This document shows, one piece after another, positions 1-12,374 of a stretch of DNA of 64,000 bases. Within the stretch, counting starts at the first letter, position 1, and each line of letters starts with the position of its first letter. Source of the DNA: Odobenus rosmarus divergens (lineage: Eukaryota; Chordata; Mammalia; Carnivora; Odobenidae); contig NW_004450303.1 of NCBI RefSeq assembly GCF_000321225.1, forward strand, positions 3,555,940 through 3,619,939, read 5' to 3'. Both the position numbers and the translations under genes were made by a program. The notes under the pieces are model-generated. The model searched no databases. It saw only the letters and a program-made list of their open reading frames with translations, and was not told the DNA's origin.

Positions 1-239
1 TCATGTATTACTTAAGTAATTATAAATAAGTAAAATTAAATTCACATAAATACTTGGAAATTGATTTTAATTAAGTGCCTATAATGATTAAACTCAAAAT
101 ATAAATACAGATTTGTGGTCATTACACCTCAATTATTACAGCAATTACATATGTAAGCTTCTCAAAAGATGTTAACTACATTCTCAATCTCTATAGCAAC
201 ATACAACAGGAAACATGGTGTCACTATCACCTTTTCTTT

Positions 240-447
240 TTTCTTTTTTTAAAGTTTTTTTTATTTGAGAGAGAAAGAGCGAGAGAGTCAGGAGGGGGAA
301 GGGGAAGAGGGAGAGAGAAACTCAAGCAGAGCCTGCACTGAGCAGGGTGCCCAGTGTGGGGCTCATTCTCATGACCCTGAGACCACAACCTGAGCCAAAA
401 CCAAGAGTCTGTCGCTTAACTGACTGAGCCACCCAGGCGCCCCCAAT
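240..447 (-). mobile_element. CAN SINE
   Basis: T-rich tail, GA-rich tract, then the reverse complement of the tRNA-like head ending CCACCCAGGCGCCCC. It is flanked by a 15-bp target-site duplication, TATCACCTTTTCTTT (225-239 and 448-462). Confidence 0.95.
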
Positions 448-1408
448 TATCACCTTTTCTTTCACAAATCAGTGAAATAGCACTTAATTTCTCAAAATGA
501 ATCACCAACAATAAAATGTTCCTTATAAATACTGTTGGCCCTTTCTTCCTTCTGAGAGGGATATTCTTTATTTTATTTTATTTTTTTCTGACTTATTCAA
601 AAAGACTTCCTCCCTTAGCCTCATTTTAGACCATAATCTCTATGGAGTGTCTTTTGAAATTCTCTTATTCTAGTTGTGTTCACACACCAGCACCCCCACA
701 TTCATACCTAGTAGGCACAAAGTTCATTACCTCTAAACATTATTTTTTCAATAGAAAAATGATAAAGGAATTTTCCTCTGCTTCTGGAGTATAGTGTGCT
801 CTTGGACAATACACTTAATAAAAAACATTGGGGTTTCAAAAAATCAAAATTAGAAAGATGAAATCTTGGAAGAGTACACTTTACATTTCCTTCAGTCAGA
901 AAATGGTCAGGGGACTCTAGAAGTCATAATAGTAACCATTCAAAATCCAGAATGTGCCCCGATCACATGTTTGCTTGCTTTATGGAATTTTACCAATTTT
1001 GTTGCTTAAATGTCGTGTCCTCTACATTGCTTTTCTTTGCTTATCTGGCCTGGAAATTATCCTTCCTCCACTAAATTCTTACAGACCATTTGGTTCTATC
1101 AGGCACTGATTTCCATTGTGATAAGTGATGCTTACCTGCCAAGATCCCTCTCTATTAGCTAGTTTCTGCCTGTGTCATATAACTCATGTCACTGGCACTC
1201 ATCTCGTAGCACTGATATACTACTTCACTATAATTTCTAGAGTCCTTCTAGAGTTCAGTCTGACAGAATTCAATTTGATAAATTTGTTTCTTATATTCCA
1301 AATATACCTCAACCAGTTTAACTTATCAAAAGATCACCGATTTCAGAGCCATTTTTCCAGTGATAATTTGAAAGGGATTACATCAGATTGATGGAGGAAA
1401 TGTTAAGC
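445..1408. other. No feature recognised
   Basis: Single-copy-like AT-rich intron. Short open frames lack homology. Confidence 0.6.
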
Positions 1409-1427
1409 AAGAATTGTTTCTCTTTTA

Positions 1428-1652
1428 TGGGGCGCCTGGGTGGCTTAGTCAGCTAAGCATTCGACTCATGGTTTCAGCTCAGGTCATGATCTCAGAGTCG
1501 TGAGACTGAGGCCCCTGAGATCAAGCCTGGTGTTAGACTCCCTTCTCGGCACAGAGTCTGCCTGAGACTCTTTCCCCCTCCCTCTCCCTCACCCTCTGCT
1601 CCTCCCCTTGCCTGTGCTCTCTCTCTAAAATAAAAAATAAAGTTAAAAAGAA
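1428..1652 (+). mobile_element. CAN SINE
   Basis: Head GGGGCGCCTGGGTGGC, CT-rich body and A-rich tail. Target-site duplication AAGAATTG(T/C)TTCTCTT at 1409-1424 and 1653-1668, with one mismatch. Confidence 0.93.
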
Positions 1653-1818
1653 AAGAATTGCTTCTCTTCTGAATCTTATTTGTCAAAACCCCTCTGAGAC
1701 TTTTAAAATATGCACAAAGCTTATTTTTAAAAAAAAACACTATAAATTGCATTTAATCTAATATATGTTCACTATAAAAAGTTCATAAAAAATATAAAAA
1801 TAGGACAAAAGCATCTTA

Positions 1819-2049
1819 GCGGCACTTGGGTGGCTGAGTCAGTTAAGCATCTGACTCTTGATTTCTGCTCAGGTCGTGATCTCAGGGTCATAAGGTGAAG
1901 CTTGGCATGAGGCTCCATGCTGGGCATGAAGCCTGCTTCAGATTCTCTCTCCCTCTCCCTCTGCCCCATCCCCACCCCACCTGTGTGCACACGTGCGCAC
2001 ACATACTCTCTCTCTCTCTCTCTCAAAAGAAAAAAAAGGAAAAAAGAAG
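1819..2049 (+). mobile_element. CAN SINE, diverged
   Basis: Head GGCACTTGGGTGGCTGAGTC, (TC)n tract then an A-rich tail. Flanked by AAAGCATCTTA (1808-1818 and 2050-2060). Confidence 0.92.
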
Positions 2050-2060
2050 AAAGCATCTTA

Positions 2061-4280
2061 ATCCTACCACCCAGGGATGAGTGATACAGAAATTATCCTC
2101 TTACCTGAGATTTTAACTGAGTTATAGATATTTATAAAGGAAACAATATAGCAAAAGTAGTACTGCTTTATTTTGAGCTCTCTTCTATTTTCAACTAATT
2201 GTGCTTGCATCAGTGCCTACTAATGAAACACATTTTTGTAAATCCCCAAATCAATAACATTCAGGACATAAAAGCATGATATTTTAAAGCACCAGTCTTT
2301 GGAGTCTCTGAATCTGGAAAAAATGTACAGAGAATATTAACGTGAAATCATACTAAGTTTCTTTTCCTAAATAATACTGAATCAGCAGAGCATGGTTATT
2401 CAGGTTTGGGTAGGTATTCCCATTTGTGTGACTGCAAACATTTATGTTAATGTCACCTTTCAATGGAAGGTGTTCTGACTTAAGCATATTGAAGGCAGAT
2501 TGGACCTTTTTCTTCCTGTGGTGCAGGGAGCCTCTTATTTGCCTGACCATTACATCCCCTTAAGGAGAGAGAAATGGCACAGAATAAAGGAGGGAATCAA
2601 ACAACAAGGCAAAAAAGAGTTTATAATTGAAAGAGGTAAGGAAAGGTAAACATAGCAATGAGTATGGTGCTTTTCAGTTTCCCTCAGAAAATTTGACTTT
2701 CCATCAAGGTTTGTTGTTGTTTTCACCGAGGCTTTTATTGGACTATATTCTTTTTAAAAACTGAAAGAGATGAGGAAGATACAATCACTGGTGTTAACAT
2801 GATACTTAAAGCTAATGCACAGCTGAAGCTGCACACTCTCTGACTCTCTTGTCTGCTCCCCTTGCCTCACCTCTGTCTCCTCCTCCCTCCTTCCTGCCTT
2901 CTGTGTATGTGCCTAAGCTATTTTGGGAAACATGTTTATGGTTTCCCAGGAAACAAAAGGATTTTAAAACCCTCTAGATTATAGAAGTTATTTCCTGTGG
3001 CAGTAAGAGCGTATGTTTTCTTTAATCAAGCATAACACAATCCCTAGAGACAATGCTTTATAGGAAAAGGCTAGCCACATTGGAGATATAAAAGAAATGT
3101 TTCAGAGTTATGAGCGCAGACTGTACGCCACCGTTGCCAAACTTGGTGCTCCTGTGTAGAACTATGAGAACAAAGAGTACAATTTTGAAAATGGGTTTCA
3201 TTCTTGTATTTTTTGATGAAAATATCAACAAACAAATCTTCCTATGACTCTAACTGAATGAGTCGCATATCACCTTTTAAGGAGTGATGTGATCATTTCT
3301 TTTTTCTACTTAGAACAATTACAGAGCTCACTTGGAAAACTAAGCAGTTGATTTGAATGAGGTGAGGTAGGTTCTACCTCTGGCTTTGCCACGTAAATTC
3401 GTGTGGTCTGAATAACGATCATGTCTCTAGACTTCCTTCCCCTCCACTGCAGAGTGATAGGGCATGTGCTGCGAGGGGGCTAGGCGGGATCCTCTGACAC
3501 ACCAGCCCTGCCAGGGTACCAGAAGGAATGGAGACTCGGCTCTATTCTCTTTGGTAACTGGGAAGTCAGCCTAAACTTGTTCGCTTCATTGTTTATCTTT
3601 ATCTCAGCGGATGACCTTGCCTCCTACTTCAAAGAGATAATTGAGCATTCAGCTGCTGAATTATAAAATCACAATTCCCATATCGACAGCTTGCCGTATT
3701 CTGCATCTATTTTAACCTTCTATCTAGTCACAGAGAGAGACCTGGCACTCCTCTGGTTCAAAAGCTATCCTTCAACTACGGCTCTTCTTTTGCATTTTCT
3801 CAGTCACTGACCCTTTTTTGTACCCTCCTGTCTCTTCCTAAAGCAATTCCTAATCTCTTGGCTTCTTTCTTCCAGACATAAGCAAGCTTAAATCTCCTGC
3901 CACTTAAAAAACAAAACTAAACAAATCAACAATTGCATATCTCATCTGTGTCCACTCTTACTTCTCCTTCTAGTAACCTCTTACCAAAAAAAAAATCGTA
4001 TTTATCTTTTTCTTCAGATCATCAATCAATGTTATGCTATATTTGTACACATATATTTGTACCAAAAATTCACTTGAAAAGCTACCAGTAATCTTCCATA
4101 TTTCTTTTTGTTTTTATGGCATTTGATGTTATTGATCATTCTTTCCTTTCTAAAACTCTTCTGTTAGGTTCTATGACATACTCAGTGTTAATTTTCCTTT
4201 TCTCTTACCATACCTGCCCTTTTTTTTTTCTTTTTGCTAGTACATCTCTTTCTGCCCATCCCTTAGATGATGTTCTTAAA
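2061..4280. other. No feature recognised
   Basis: GLRA3 intronic sequence. Nothing matches an exon or a repeat I can name; the C/T-rich part around 3,720-4,000 may be a decayed LINE. Confidence 0.5.
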
Positions 4281-4443
4281 ATAGTGCTTTTCAAACCTAA
4301 ATGTGCTTATGAATCATCCGGAGGGCATGATAAAATGCAGATTCAGATTCAGTAAGTCTGTGGTGGAACTCAGCCCCTGCAGGTCTAACAGTCTCTCAGG
4401 TGACATCGTGCTGGTTAAAGGACCACATTTTGTGTAGTGATGC
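4281..4443 (+). mobile_element. MER5A-like hAT DNA transposon
   Basis: AGTGCTTTTCAAACCTAAAT, GAATCATCCGGAGGGCATGA, GATTCAGTAAGTCTGTGGTG and CAGGTGACATCGTGCTGGTT follow the MER5A consensus over nearly its whole length. Confidence 0.88.
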
Positions 4444-4590
4444 CCTAGGCAGGGAGGGAGTTTTCCACATCTGCATGCCCCAGTGATTACAGGTATGTGG
4501 TGCTGTCCACAGCTCAGCCTGAAGTATGTGAGAGGGGGTCTGGGGCAATAGAGGCTTGATGACTCTGTGTCACCATGCTTGTTTGCTTAC

Positions 4591-4975
4591 CCCAATGGGA
4601 TGAAACATCGGTGTGTGCTCAAGTATCAAAAACCCTGCCCCTGAATGCTAGTCATCCAATCTGATCTATGCCCAGGTCCTATACTCCCTCCACTGTGCTG
4701 AAGGGTTTCATTTAGCTGGATATCTTAAAGGTATCATATTCATTATACCTATCTGGAACTTAAATTAGGGTGCTTTTCTACATGACTGTTCCTCTTTTCA
4801 TATGTTCTCTTTTGAGAACATATGACACTACCGTTCACCTAGTTACTAAAAGTATGATTACGAGAATTATCCTAGACTCTTCTCTCTGTTTCCTCACTCC
4901 CAATTAGTGTACAAGTCTTTTTTTTTCTTTCCTTTTCTTTTTGTCACTTCTTACATCTGCTCCTTTCTCTCCATT
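4591..4975 (+). repeat. Duplicated block, copy 1
   Basis: Direct repeat of 5,997-6,372, offset about 1,400-1,406 bp. Long shared runs include GCTAGTCATCCAAT, ATGCCCAGGTCCTATACTC, GAAGGGTTTCATTTAGCTGG and AGTATGATTACGAGAATTAT. Copy 1 has a hairpin that copy 2 lacks. Confidence 0.93.
4798..4825. repeat. Perfect 12-bp inverted repeat (hairpin)
   Basis: TCATATGTTCTC, loop TTTT, GAGAACATATGA. Present only in copy 1 of the duplicated block. Confidence 0.95.
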
Positions 4976-5996
4976 ATTAGGATGTTCTGTTGTATTGACC
5001 ATGAACTACTTTCCTTGATGTTAGTTTTGCCCCTCTCCACCATCAACATCCTTCCTTCTGAGTTCTCCACATTACTCCTTTAGTGATATTTCTGAAACAC
5101 AATCTGGTTGTGCTTCTTTCCTACTTATAAGAGTTCCCTTTTGCTTCAGTTCGAGACTAGTTCCATAGGGCAGAATGCAAAATGTGATCTGGAGCCTCTG
5201 AATCTGCCTCAAATGGCACTTCACAGAAGTTGAACATGCCACTTCTATTTACAACTTAGTGGCCAGAACTTGGTCTCAAGGACACACAAAGCTGCCAGGG
5301 AAACTAGGAAACCTGTAACTTCTTGGAAGTGTCTTTAAATTGGGAAGCCTCTTTCTCTTTTCTGATAACTAGAAAATACCTGTGATGACTAGATCAGAGC
5401 ATCTGGCTTGGACGTCAAGGAAGAAACCCCATGTTAAGGGGTGGCAAAACAACAAGTTAGAAGGAAGGATTGGTAAACTCCCATTCCAGACTTGGCCTGC
5501 TCACTTCCATAGTTATTCTTTTTCTTTTTTTAGTTTTGGAAGGAAAAATAAAATCTCTCTTAAGCCGATATTATTGTGCACTCTCTGTCACTCACAAATG
5601 TGAGACTAATCTGAACCAACAACAGCAATAAAGGGCTGGTCTGTTCATCCCTTGTTGATTTTGCTGCCACTCAACACCTCTCACATTTACCACTACAGTG
5701 GATTTTAGGGGGAAAAAAACAGGCCACTAATATTAAATGAAGGGAGAAATTATAGCTGTAATGCTTGGTACATATTTTCTGTTAAGGAGAAATTATCACA
5801 TTTCTGACGATGTTAGTCAAAAAAATTTGTACTCTATAGACGGATACAGCTCTACACATTTCATTTTTAAAGTAGCGTATCATATGCAATCACTCAGTCT
5901 ATAGGAAGTTCACTCATCCCTTCAAAGATGGGACTGAGACCTGACCCTGAGTCCTCTTTCTGTTTCTTGTTTTCCTGTGTGCACCCAAATGCTTAG
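4976..5996. other. Unclassified sequence between the duplicated blocks
   Basis: 5,000-5,180 is C/T-rich with a weak L2-like look. The rest is not recognised. Confidence 0.4.
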
Positions 5997-6372
5997 CCCA
6001 ATGGGATGAGACATCAGTGTGTTCTCAATCAAAAGCCCTGCCCCAGAATGCTAGTCATCCAATTTGATCTATGCCCAGGTCCTATACTCTCTCCACTGTG
6101 CTGAAGGGTTTCATTTAGCTGGATATCGTAGAGGTATCACGTTCATTATACCCATCTGGAACTTAAATTAGGGTACTTTTCTACCTGGCTATTCCTCTTT
6201 TCGTATGTTCTGTTTGTGTCATGACACTATTGTTCACCTAGTTTACTAAAAGTATGATTACGAGAATTATCCTAGACTCTTCTCTCTGTTTCCTCACTCC
6301 CAATTAGTGTACAAGTTTTTTCCCCCCTTTCTTTTTATCACTTCTTATATCTGCTCCTTTCTCTCCTTTCTC
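5997..6372 (+). repeat. Duplicated block, copy 2
   Basis: Same orientation as copy 1. The sequence between the copies is not itself duplicated, so this is not a simple tandem array. Confidence 0.93.
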
Positions 6373-9097
6373 CACAGAGAAGATAGAAAGCAAGAACAGT
6401 TAATTCAGAAAACATCTAAAATAGACTAGCTATTTCCTATTGAGGTATACATCTCATCTTCTTTTTACTCTTTTTGTTGAGTTTGAATTTTTATTTGCTC
6501 TAGGAATTGAATTGTTTTTTCATTTCAATCAAACTTTTCCAATGTATCTTTTTTATTTGTTGACATATATGATAATGGTGTACATACACACAGAGAATGG
6601 TATACACTTTGGCTTTTTAAAGTAGAGCAAAATTTTAAGTTCACATGTTATTATTTAGAAGAACATATTTAGGCTACACATAAAACCTAAATCCCTCCTA
6701 TAGTCTCGGGAGGTACCAACTAAGGTCTGCAGCAGAGTCCGTGTCTTTGATGGTTCTCATCTCATTTAAGATTCACAGAAAGAAAGATACCCTAAATTTC
6801 AGGGATTTAAAGAGGAAAAAAAAAGGATTTCACAATCTTTTAAAGTGGTTTAAGGCTGTTACAAAGAAACAACGTAAAGCATATGGGAGATATCTAATAA
6901 TTTTATCCATATAATGCTCTGCTACCTCTGTTCTTCCCAATAAATAAAACAAGAGTCTATTTAAGGACACAGGAGAGTCATTTATTCTTATCGTGCAGTG
7001 GGATATGCTGTACAAAGTTGGGTCAGTGTTTTAATAAGGAGAAGTCTCCTCCTAAAAAGGAATCATGTAAGAACTGGTGGAAAATATTACATAATGCATA
7101 TTAGAGTGTTTTATAATTTTTTAATAGAAAGAAATGTGTAGAGATAGATTGATTTTTAAGTTTTGAAGGTCAAGATTTCATGACCTATGCCATTCTTCCT
7201 TCCCTTGTCAGGAAAGTAACCATTTGTTTATAGAACTATGAAGCCATAAATCTCTTCTTTTCCTGGATTTTTTTTTTATTTTATCTGCTAGTAATTAAGT
7301 TACAGTCCTTAGACTTCTAATATACAGAATAAACATATTTAAATACTACAAATCACTAAAAGTAGAGTATACTGACATCAACAGGACAAGCGGATATAAA
7401 ATACCACATTCAAATATTTTCTTCCCTCAATCAAATGACAATGAAACATTTTGTTTAGAAATAGAGAAACATATTATTTGAATAAACATTTGTTGATGTT
7501 TTCTAACATCCTACAATAGTCTTATAGATTTTCCCTACAAAGTTAGTCCTAAAACAACGTAAGCATAGATTTATTAGAAAAGAAAACTTGGGGGTCCCCT
7601 GGTCAAATTGTTACTATGAGGTTGGCAATATCCTCCATTTCTCATGAAAGTTGACCTGTTGCCTCTGGTAACACTGCTTTTCCTGCCTGAAAGGATCTCT
7701 GTTTTCTGCCCATTCAAATTCTGTCAACTGCTTATGGTCCATTTAAATTCCTTTCTTTTTCATAAAGAATTTCTACTCCTTTCCATTCCAAAAAAAGATG
7801 TTTTCTTTTCTCAGTATTTAAAATTGTTACTACTTGGGTAATTGTTTATGACTACCTTTTTAATAATTGCCAGCAAAAAAGGAATCATTGTTAAACCACC
7901 CTTTATAGAGTTTCTTGGGCCTAAAATATTAAAAGCATGTGAATAAACAGATTAAAGAGCAAAAACAAATATTTTGTGTTATCAATGGTCTCAGTTTATC
8001 TAGGGAACTGGAATATTGTCAGTGATTCTGATACCAGAACTGTGATAGGTATAATAATAGAAATGTAAACATGATACCTTGAGAATATACATTATTTACT
8101 TGATTACTATGTAGGATGTTCATTTAATTATGTCTTCTCTTTCCAGTGCAGAGATCTTATAAAAAGTAGATAATTAAAAGTTATATATTGATATAAAGAT
8201 ATATATTTTTTATATATGCATATATATGAACATTTTGTATATACATTTAATAGTTATTTTAATAACTATTATTATATGAATCATTATATACAACCATTAT
8301 TATATGAAGTGTTATTTCCATTTTTTCAATGTTCAAAAAAAAGGAGCTATCACAACATGAAGGTTTGGTACTGATTTATTTAGTAGAGGTGGGGACAGAT
8401 CCCAAGTAGGAACAAGTAAGGCATAAGTGAGTAGTTGAAAAAATGAAAAAATATAGATGATTTTTTTACTTAAAACTTTTCCTGTAAAAGAGAGATAAGA
8501 GGTGAATGGGTAAATATATTACCACAGAAAAATAAAGTTAGGAATAAAGAAAAAACAAAGCATCATATCATTTACAGAATTTTCTCCTGAGTGCTAGAAG
8601 CAAAGAAAGTCAACATGGTATTTTTAGTTGTGCCAAGAAAGAGTTATTTATTTGGAATTGTCAATCTGCTTTTAGAAATAAAAACTATGCCTCATTCCAG
8701 AAATGAGTGAGCATTTTCAGTGTCCTAGACACTCTTTCAAGACCTGGAGATAGAACTGGACATCCATTACTGTCCTGCCCTGAAGGACTTCACAGTTCAA
8801 ACAAGAGAGAGTATTCAGGCGATTACCACGACCACCCCATCAGGATCTGTGCAATAAAGGCACTGGGTGCTTGGGTGCACAGAGGAGGTAGCCTCACCTC
8901 GACCTGGGGAAGATCAGAAATGGAGTCTTGGAGAAGGTGAAGTGAGTTGAGGAGAAATTATCCAGACGGATGGAACTCACATTTTCCTCCCAGTCATTTG
9001 ATGGAGGGCCTTTGAGTGGTCATTTTGTTGAGGTTCATATCACTTATCTTCTCTCAGGTCCCCACCTTAAAGTGTTGTATGGACAGTTTGAACCCCA
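6373..9097. other. Mostly unclassified intron
   Basis: AT-rich. 8,170-8,290 is an (AT)-rich stretch. 8,700-8,960 resembles an ancient LINE or MER relic (GAAGGACTTCACAGTTC, CCTGGGGAAGATCAG), but I cannot assign it. Confidence 0.4.
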
Positions 9098-9135
9098 AAA
9101 CAACAAAAACAATACCAACAACAATAACAACAGGA
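9098..9135 (+). repeat. (AAC)n-like simple repeat
   Basis: Imperfect AACAACAAAAACAATACCAA pattern. Confidence 0.8.
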
Positions 9136-9510
9136 CCAATTGTTTTCTGATGATTTGCTCACACTCACGGACCATTAATAACAACTTACTTTCTTTTCTT
9201 TTAGTAGCATTTTACTTGTTACTACAGTTTTCTGCCAATTAGTTTTTATTTTTAATAACAACACATTCTCAACTTTTTATACATATCCCTAACCCCTGCA
9301 TTGGAGAATATCCAGAGCTAACATAGACACTAACTGTTGATATCCTATTTTATCACAACTAGAAATTTAACTTTAAAAAATGTGAACTTTTTCATTTATC
9401 TAACATCAATAACAAAAGAAAGTCAACAGAGTCTAAATCATAGAAAAATAAACTTTAAATGATAATAACTCCAAGATTCTTTTTTCTTTTATCTTTTTTG
9501 TTTTTTTTTT

Positions 9511-9800
9511 CAGTTTTATTGAGAAATAATTAACATATATCACTGTATAAGTTTGGCATATAGCATGATTGTTTCATTTATATATTGTGAAATGATTACC
9601 ACAGTAAGTTCAGCTAACATCCATCTCTTCTCTTTTAGATACAATAAATAGAAAAGAAAGATAAAAGAAAAAGTAAAAAGTATTCTCCTTGTGATGAGAA
9701 CTCTTAGGATTAACTAGTTTAACAATGTTCCTATATATCATACAACAGCATTAGCTATAGTCATTATGTTGTATATTACATTCCTAGTGCTTAATTATCT
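9511..9800 (-). mobile_element. L1 3' UTR fragment (older L1)
   Basis: Matches the recalled L1MA-type 3' UTR in reverse: TTTATTGAGAAATAATTAACAT, then AAATGATTACCACAGTAAG, then TCATTATGTTGTATATTACA. Confidence 0.7.
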
Positions 9801-9849
9801 TTTATTTGGTGGGGGGGAGTTGAAAAAAAAAAAACCTTTTACTTTTTTT

Positions 9850-10160
9850 TGATGTTTGATTCTTTTTTTTTTTTAACAGAACCACATAGCCGCCCTTATT
9901 TATTTTCAATTAAAGTATAGCTGATACACAATGTTACATTAGTTTCAGGTGCACCACATAGTGATTTGACACATGTTATGCTATGCTCACCACAAGCATA
10001 GCTACCATTTATCACCCTACAATGCTTTTATAGTACTATAGACTGCATTCCGTCTGCTCTACTTTTTATCCCTGTGACTTATCCATTCCATAATTGGAAG
10101 CCTGTATCGTCCACTCTTCTTCACCCATTTTGCCCATCCCCCCACCTTGATACACAAGAT
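9850..10160 (-). mobile_element. L1 3' UTR fragment
   Basis: Reverse L1 3' UTR: AAAGTATAGCTGATACACAA, TAGTTTCAGGTGCACCACAT and the GTGACTTATCCATTCCATAA region. Confidence 0.75.
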
Positions 10161-10261
10161 AATTTTAAATGAACTTAAGATACCCATTATCCAAGGGAAC
10201 GCGAGTTGAATCATTATATAATATGAAGAATTATTTTATGATATGAACCACTCCTTTTAAA

Positions 10262-10495
10262 AGAATTTTTTAGCTTATATTTTCTTTTTTTCTTTTTTTT
10301 TTTTGCTTTTCTTAAAAGTAGGGCCCATTATATATTTTTTCAGGGATTCATCAGTCTTATATAATACCCAGTGCTCATTACATGATGTGCCCTCCTTAAT
10401 GTCCATCATCCAGTTACCCTATCCCCCCAAGGGAGACAAACTGTAAGAGACTCATAATCATAGGAAACCAACTAAGCATTGCTGGAGGGGAAGAA
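10262..10495 (-). mobile_element. Carnivore L1 3' end with an internal inversion
   Basis: 10,262-10,430 is the carnivore L1 3' end in minus orientation (GATTCATCAGTCTTATATAA, CCCAGTGCTCATTACATGAT, TTAATGTCCATCATCCAG). The adjoining 10,431-10,495 is the next upstream L1 segment but in plus orientation (GGGAGACAAACTGTAAGAGA, CATAGGAAACCAAC). This is the expected outcome of twin-primed reverse transcription. Confidence 0.8.
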
Positions 10496-10615
10496 GGTTG
10501 AAGAAATGATGTATGAAATTGTATGAAATTATGAGAGCCATCTAACAATGGTGTTAGTAGGAGCAGTAGTGATTTGAAATTTATTGCTGAAATCCTAGTG
10601 GTTTTTGCTCACATT

Positions 10616-10695
10616 TATTGCCAAAGTACTCTAATGACTTAAGGATGGAAAAAGTTATTGCTAAAGTACTCTAATGACTTAAGGATTAACTTATC
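10616..10695 (+). repeat. 40-bp tandem duplication
   Basis: Two 40-bp units sharing AAAGTACTCTAATGACTTAA (from 10,623 and 10,663), with minor differences elsewhere. Confidence 0.9.
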
Positions 10696-10961
10696 TTACA
10701 GTGTGTCAATTGAAAAATGATGTTAACTATGTGTTCATTTTACAAAGTTGCAAAGCCCTAATAAGGTCCAAGCAAGTAAATCCTTCCTCTATTGCTTTAT
10801 TTCTAGGTCATGATTCAAAATAGTAAAACTATACAACTGTATTCTAAGCAGCATCATGAGAAAGTAGCAACCATTATGCCCTGCATTCTCAATAGGGATG
10901 AGTGGAGTGAATGGGAGTTTGATATTGGGGATAAAAATCATATTCTTTTATGTATAAAGCC

Positions 10962-11016
10962 ATTATATATATATATATCTATATATATATATATATATGT
11001 GGTACACACACACACA
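10962..11016. repeat. (TA)n and (AC)n microsatellite
   Basis: Interrupted (TA)n run, then GTGGT and (AC)n. Confidence 0.95.
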
Positions 11017-12153
11017 TCCCATATACCAACAGATTATATATACTGTACATGAGCAAATATACAGAATGCTGTGGTATTACAATTCCATGAAGACAATTAG
11101 AAAAAAAAGTCTAAAAATATCTTTAAAAGGCTCTTTAGAAGGCAAAAATGGAAAAAGAAAAGTTGAGAAATGATGCATTATACAATACAAATTTAGTTTC
11201 TCATGGTGATAATGAGAAACAAATCTATTACTTTTCCACTAAATGCTGCCAGAGTAATATCTGAGATTTGTTTGGTCTCATATCTTTTATGAGATCTTGA
11301 ACACAGACTCCCTTTTTGCTCCAAATAATAACACAGATTTAAGTAGAATTCAAATCTAAAGTCACGGGTAGGTAGACAGATGTGACAGGCAGATGTTATC
11401 TCAGTGCTTACTTGCTGTTTATTGAGCATCTATTTCATGCATGCATGACATTGAATTAAGTATAGAGGTAAAATAAACATCAGAAACAACCCTATCATAG
11501 TAAGACTTACAATTAAGAGCAAGAGAGAAGACTTGTATGAAAATCTAAAACACACACATACCCTCCATATGGCATATTGTTAAAAGTTGAAGTTCTGTTT
11601 CCACAGGACTTCACACACTGTCTGGAATGGAATCATTGCTCCATAAATTTTTATTAAGTTATAGAGAAATTCAGGTAGAATGCTACAGTCACTCTGAAAC
11701 TGGAGAATCCAAGCTTCATTCAGGGAGCAGCTGCACCGAAAAGGTTATCAATTCAAACCATGCCTCAAATAAAAGCACACTTTCCATGAGCAGTAGGGTC
11801 ATTTTAAGTGGAGAAAAAAGGATAAAACACAAGTGGAAAATACAGAGACAAATATTTTGGAGGCACATATAGGGGGAAAAAAAAGTTTACTTCAGCCAGG
11901 AGAAAATAGAATGGCATTTTAGTAAAAACTAATCGATAAAAATTGATTAAAATCATTTGATAAATATTTTCCTTCTGGGGTAAAGGCATCCTTATTGCTA
12001 GAATTTTAAAGTTTATAGGATGACCACCTGTTAGAGATATTTTTGAGAGATTCTTGAATTTAGGTAAGATATTGGATGGACCAGTTACCTCTAATGTAAG
12101 CCCAATCATCCTACAGTGGTGATGGTTGTATAAGAGCAGCAGAAATATCTGTG
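11017..12153. other. No feature recognised
   Basis: AT-rich intron. The 101-codon minus-strand frame at 11,804-12,109 shows no homology. Confidence 0.55.
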
Positions 12154-12168
12154 TTCAGCAACAATGTC

Positions 12169-12358
12169 TTTTTTTTAAGATTTTATTTATTTATTAGAGA
12201 GAGAGAGAGAGAGAACGCAAGAGAGCACAGGTGGTGGAGAGGGAGAAGCAGGCTCTCCGCTGAGCAGGAAGTCTGATGCGGGACTTGATTCCAGGACTCT
12301 GGGACCATGACCTGAACTGAAGGCAGCCTCTTAACTGACTGAGCCACCCAGGTGCCCC
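12169..12358 (-). mobile_element. CAN SINE
   Basis: TTTAAGATTTTATTTATTTATT, (GA)n and the complement of the tRNA-like head ending CCACCCAGGTGCCCC. The flanking duplication is diverged (TTCAGCAACAATGTC against TTTAGCAGTAATTTC), so the insertion is relatively old. Confidence 0.93.
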
Positions 12359-12374
12359 ATTTAGCAGTAATTTC

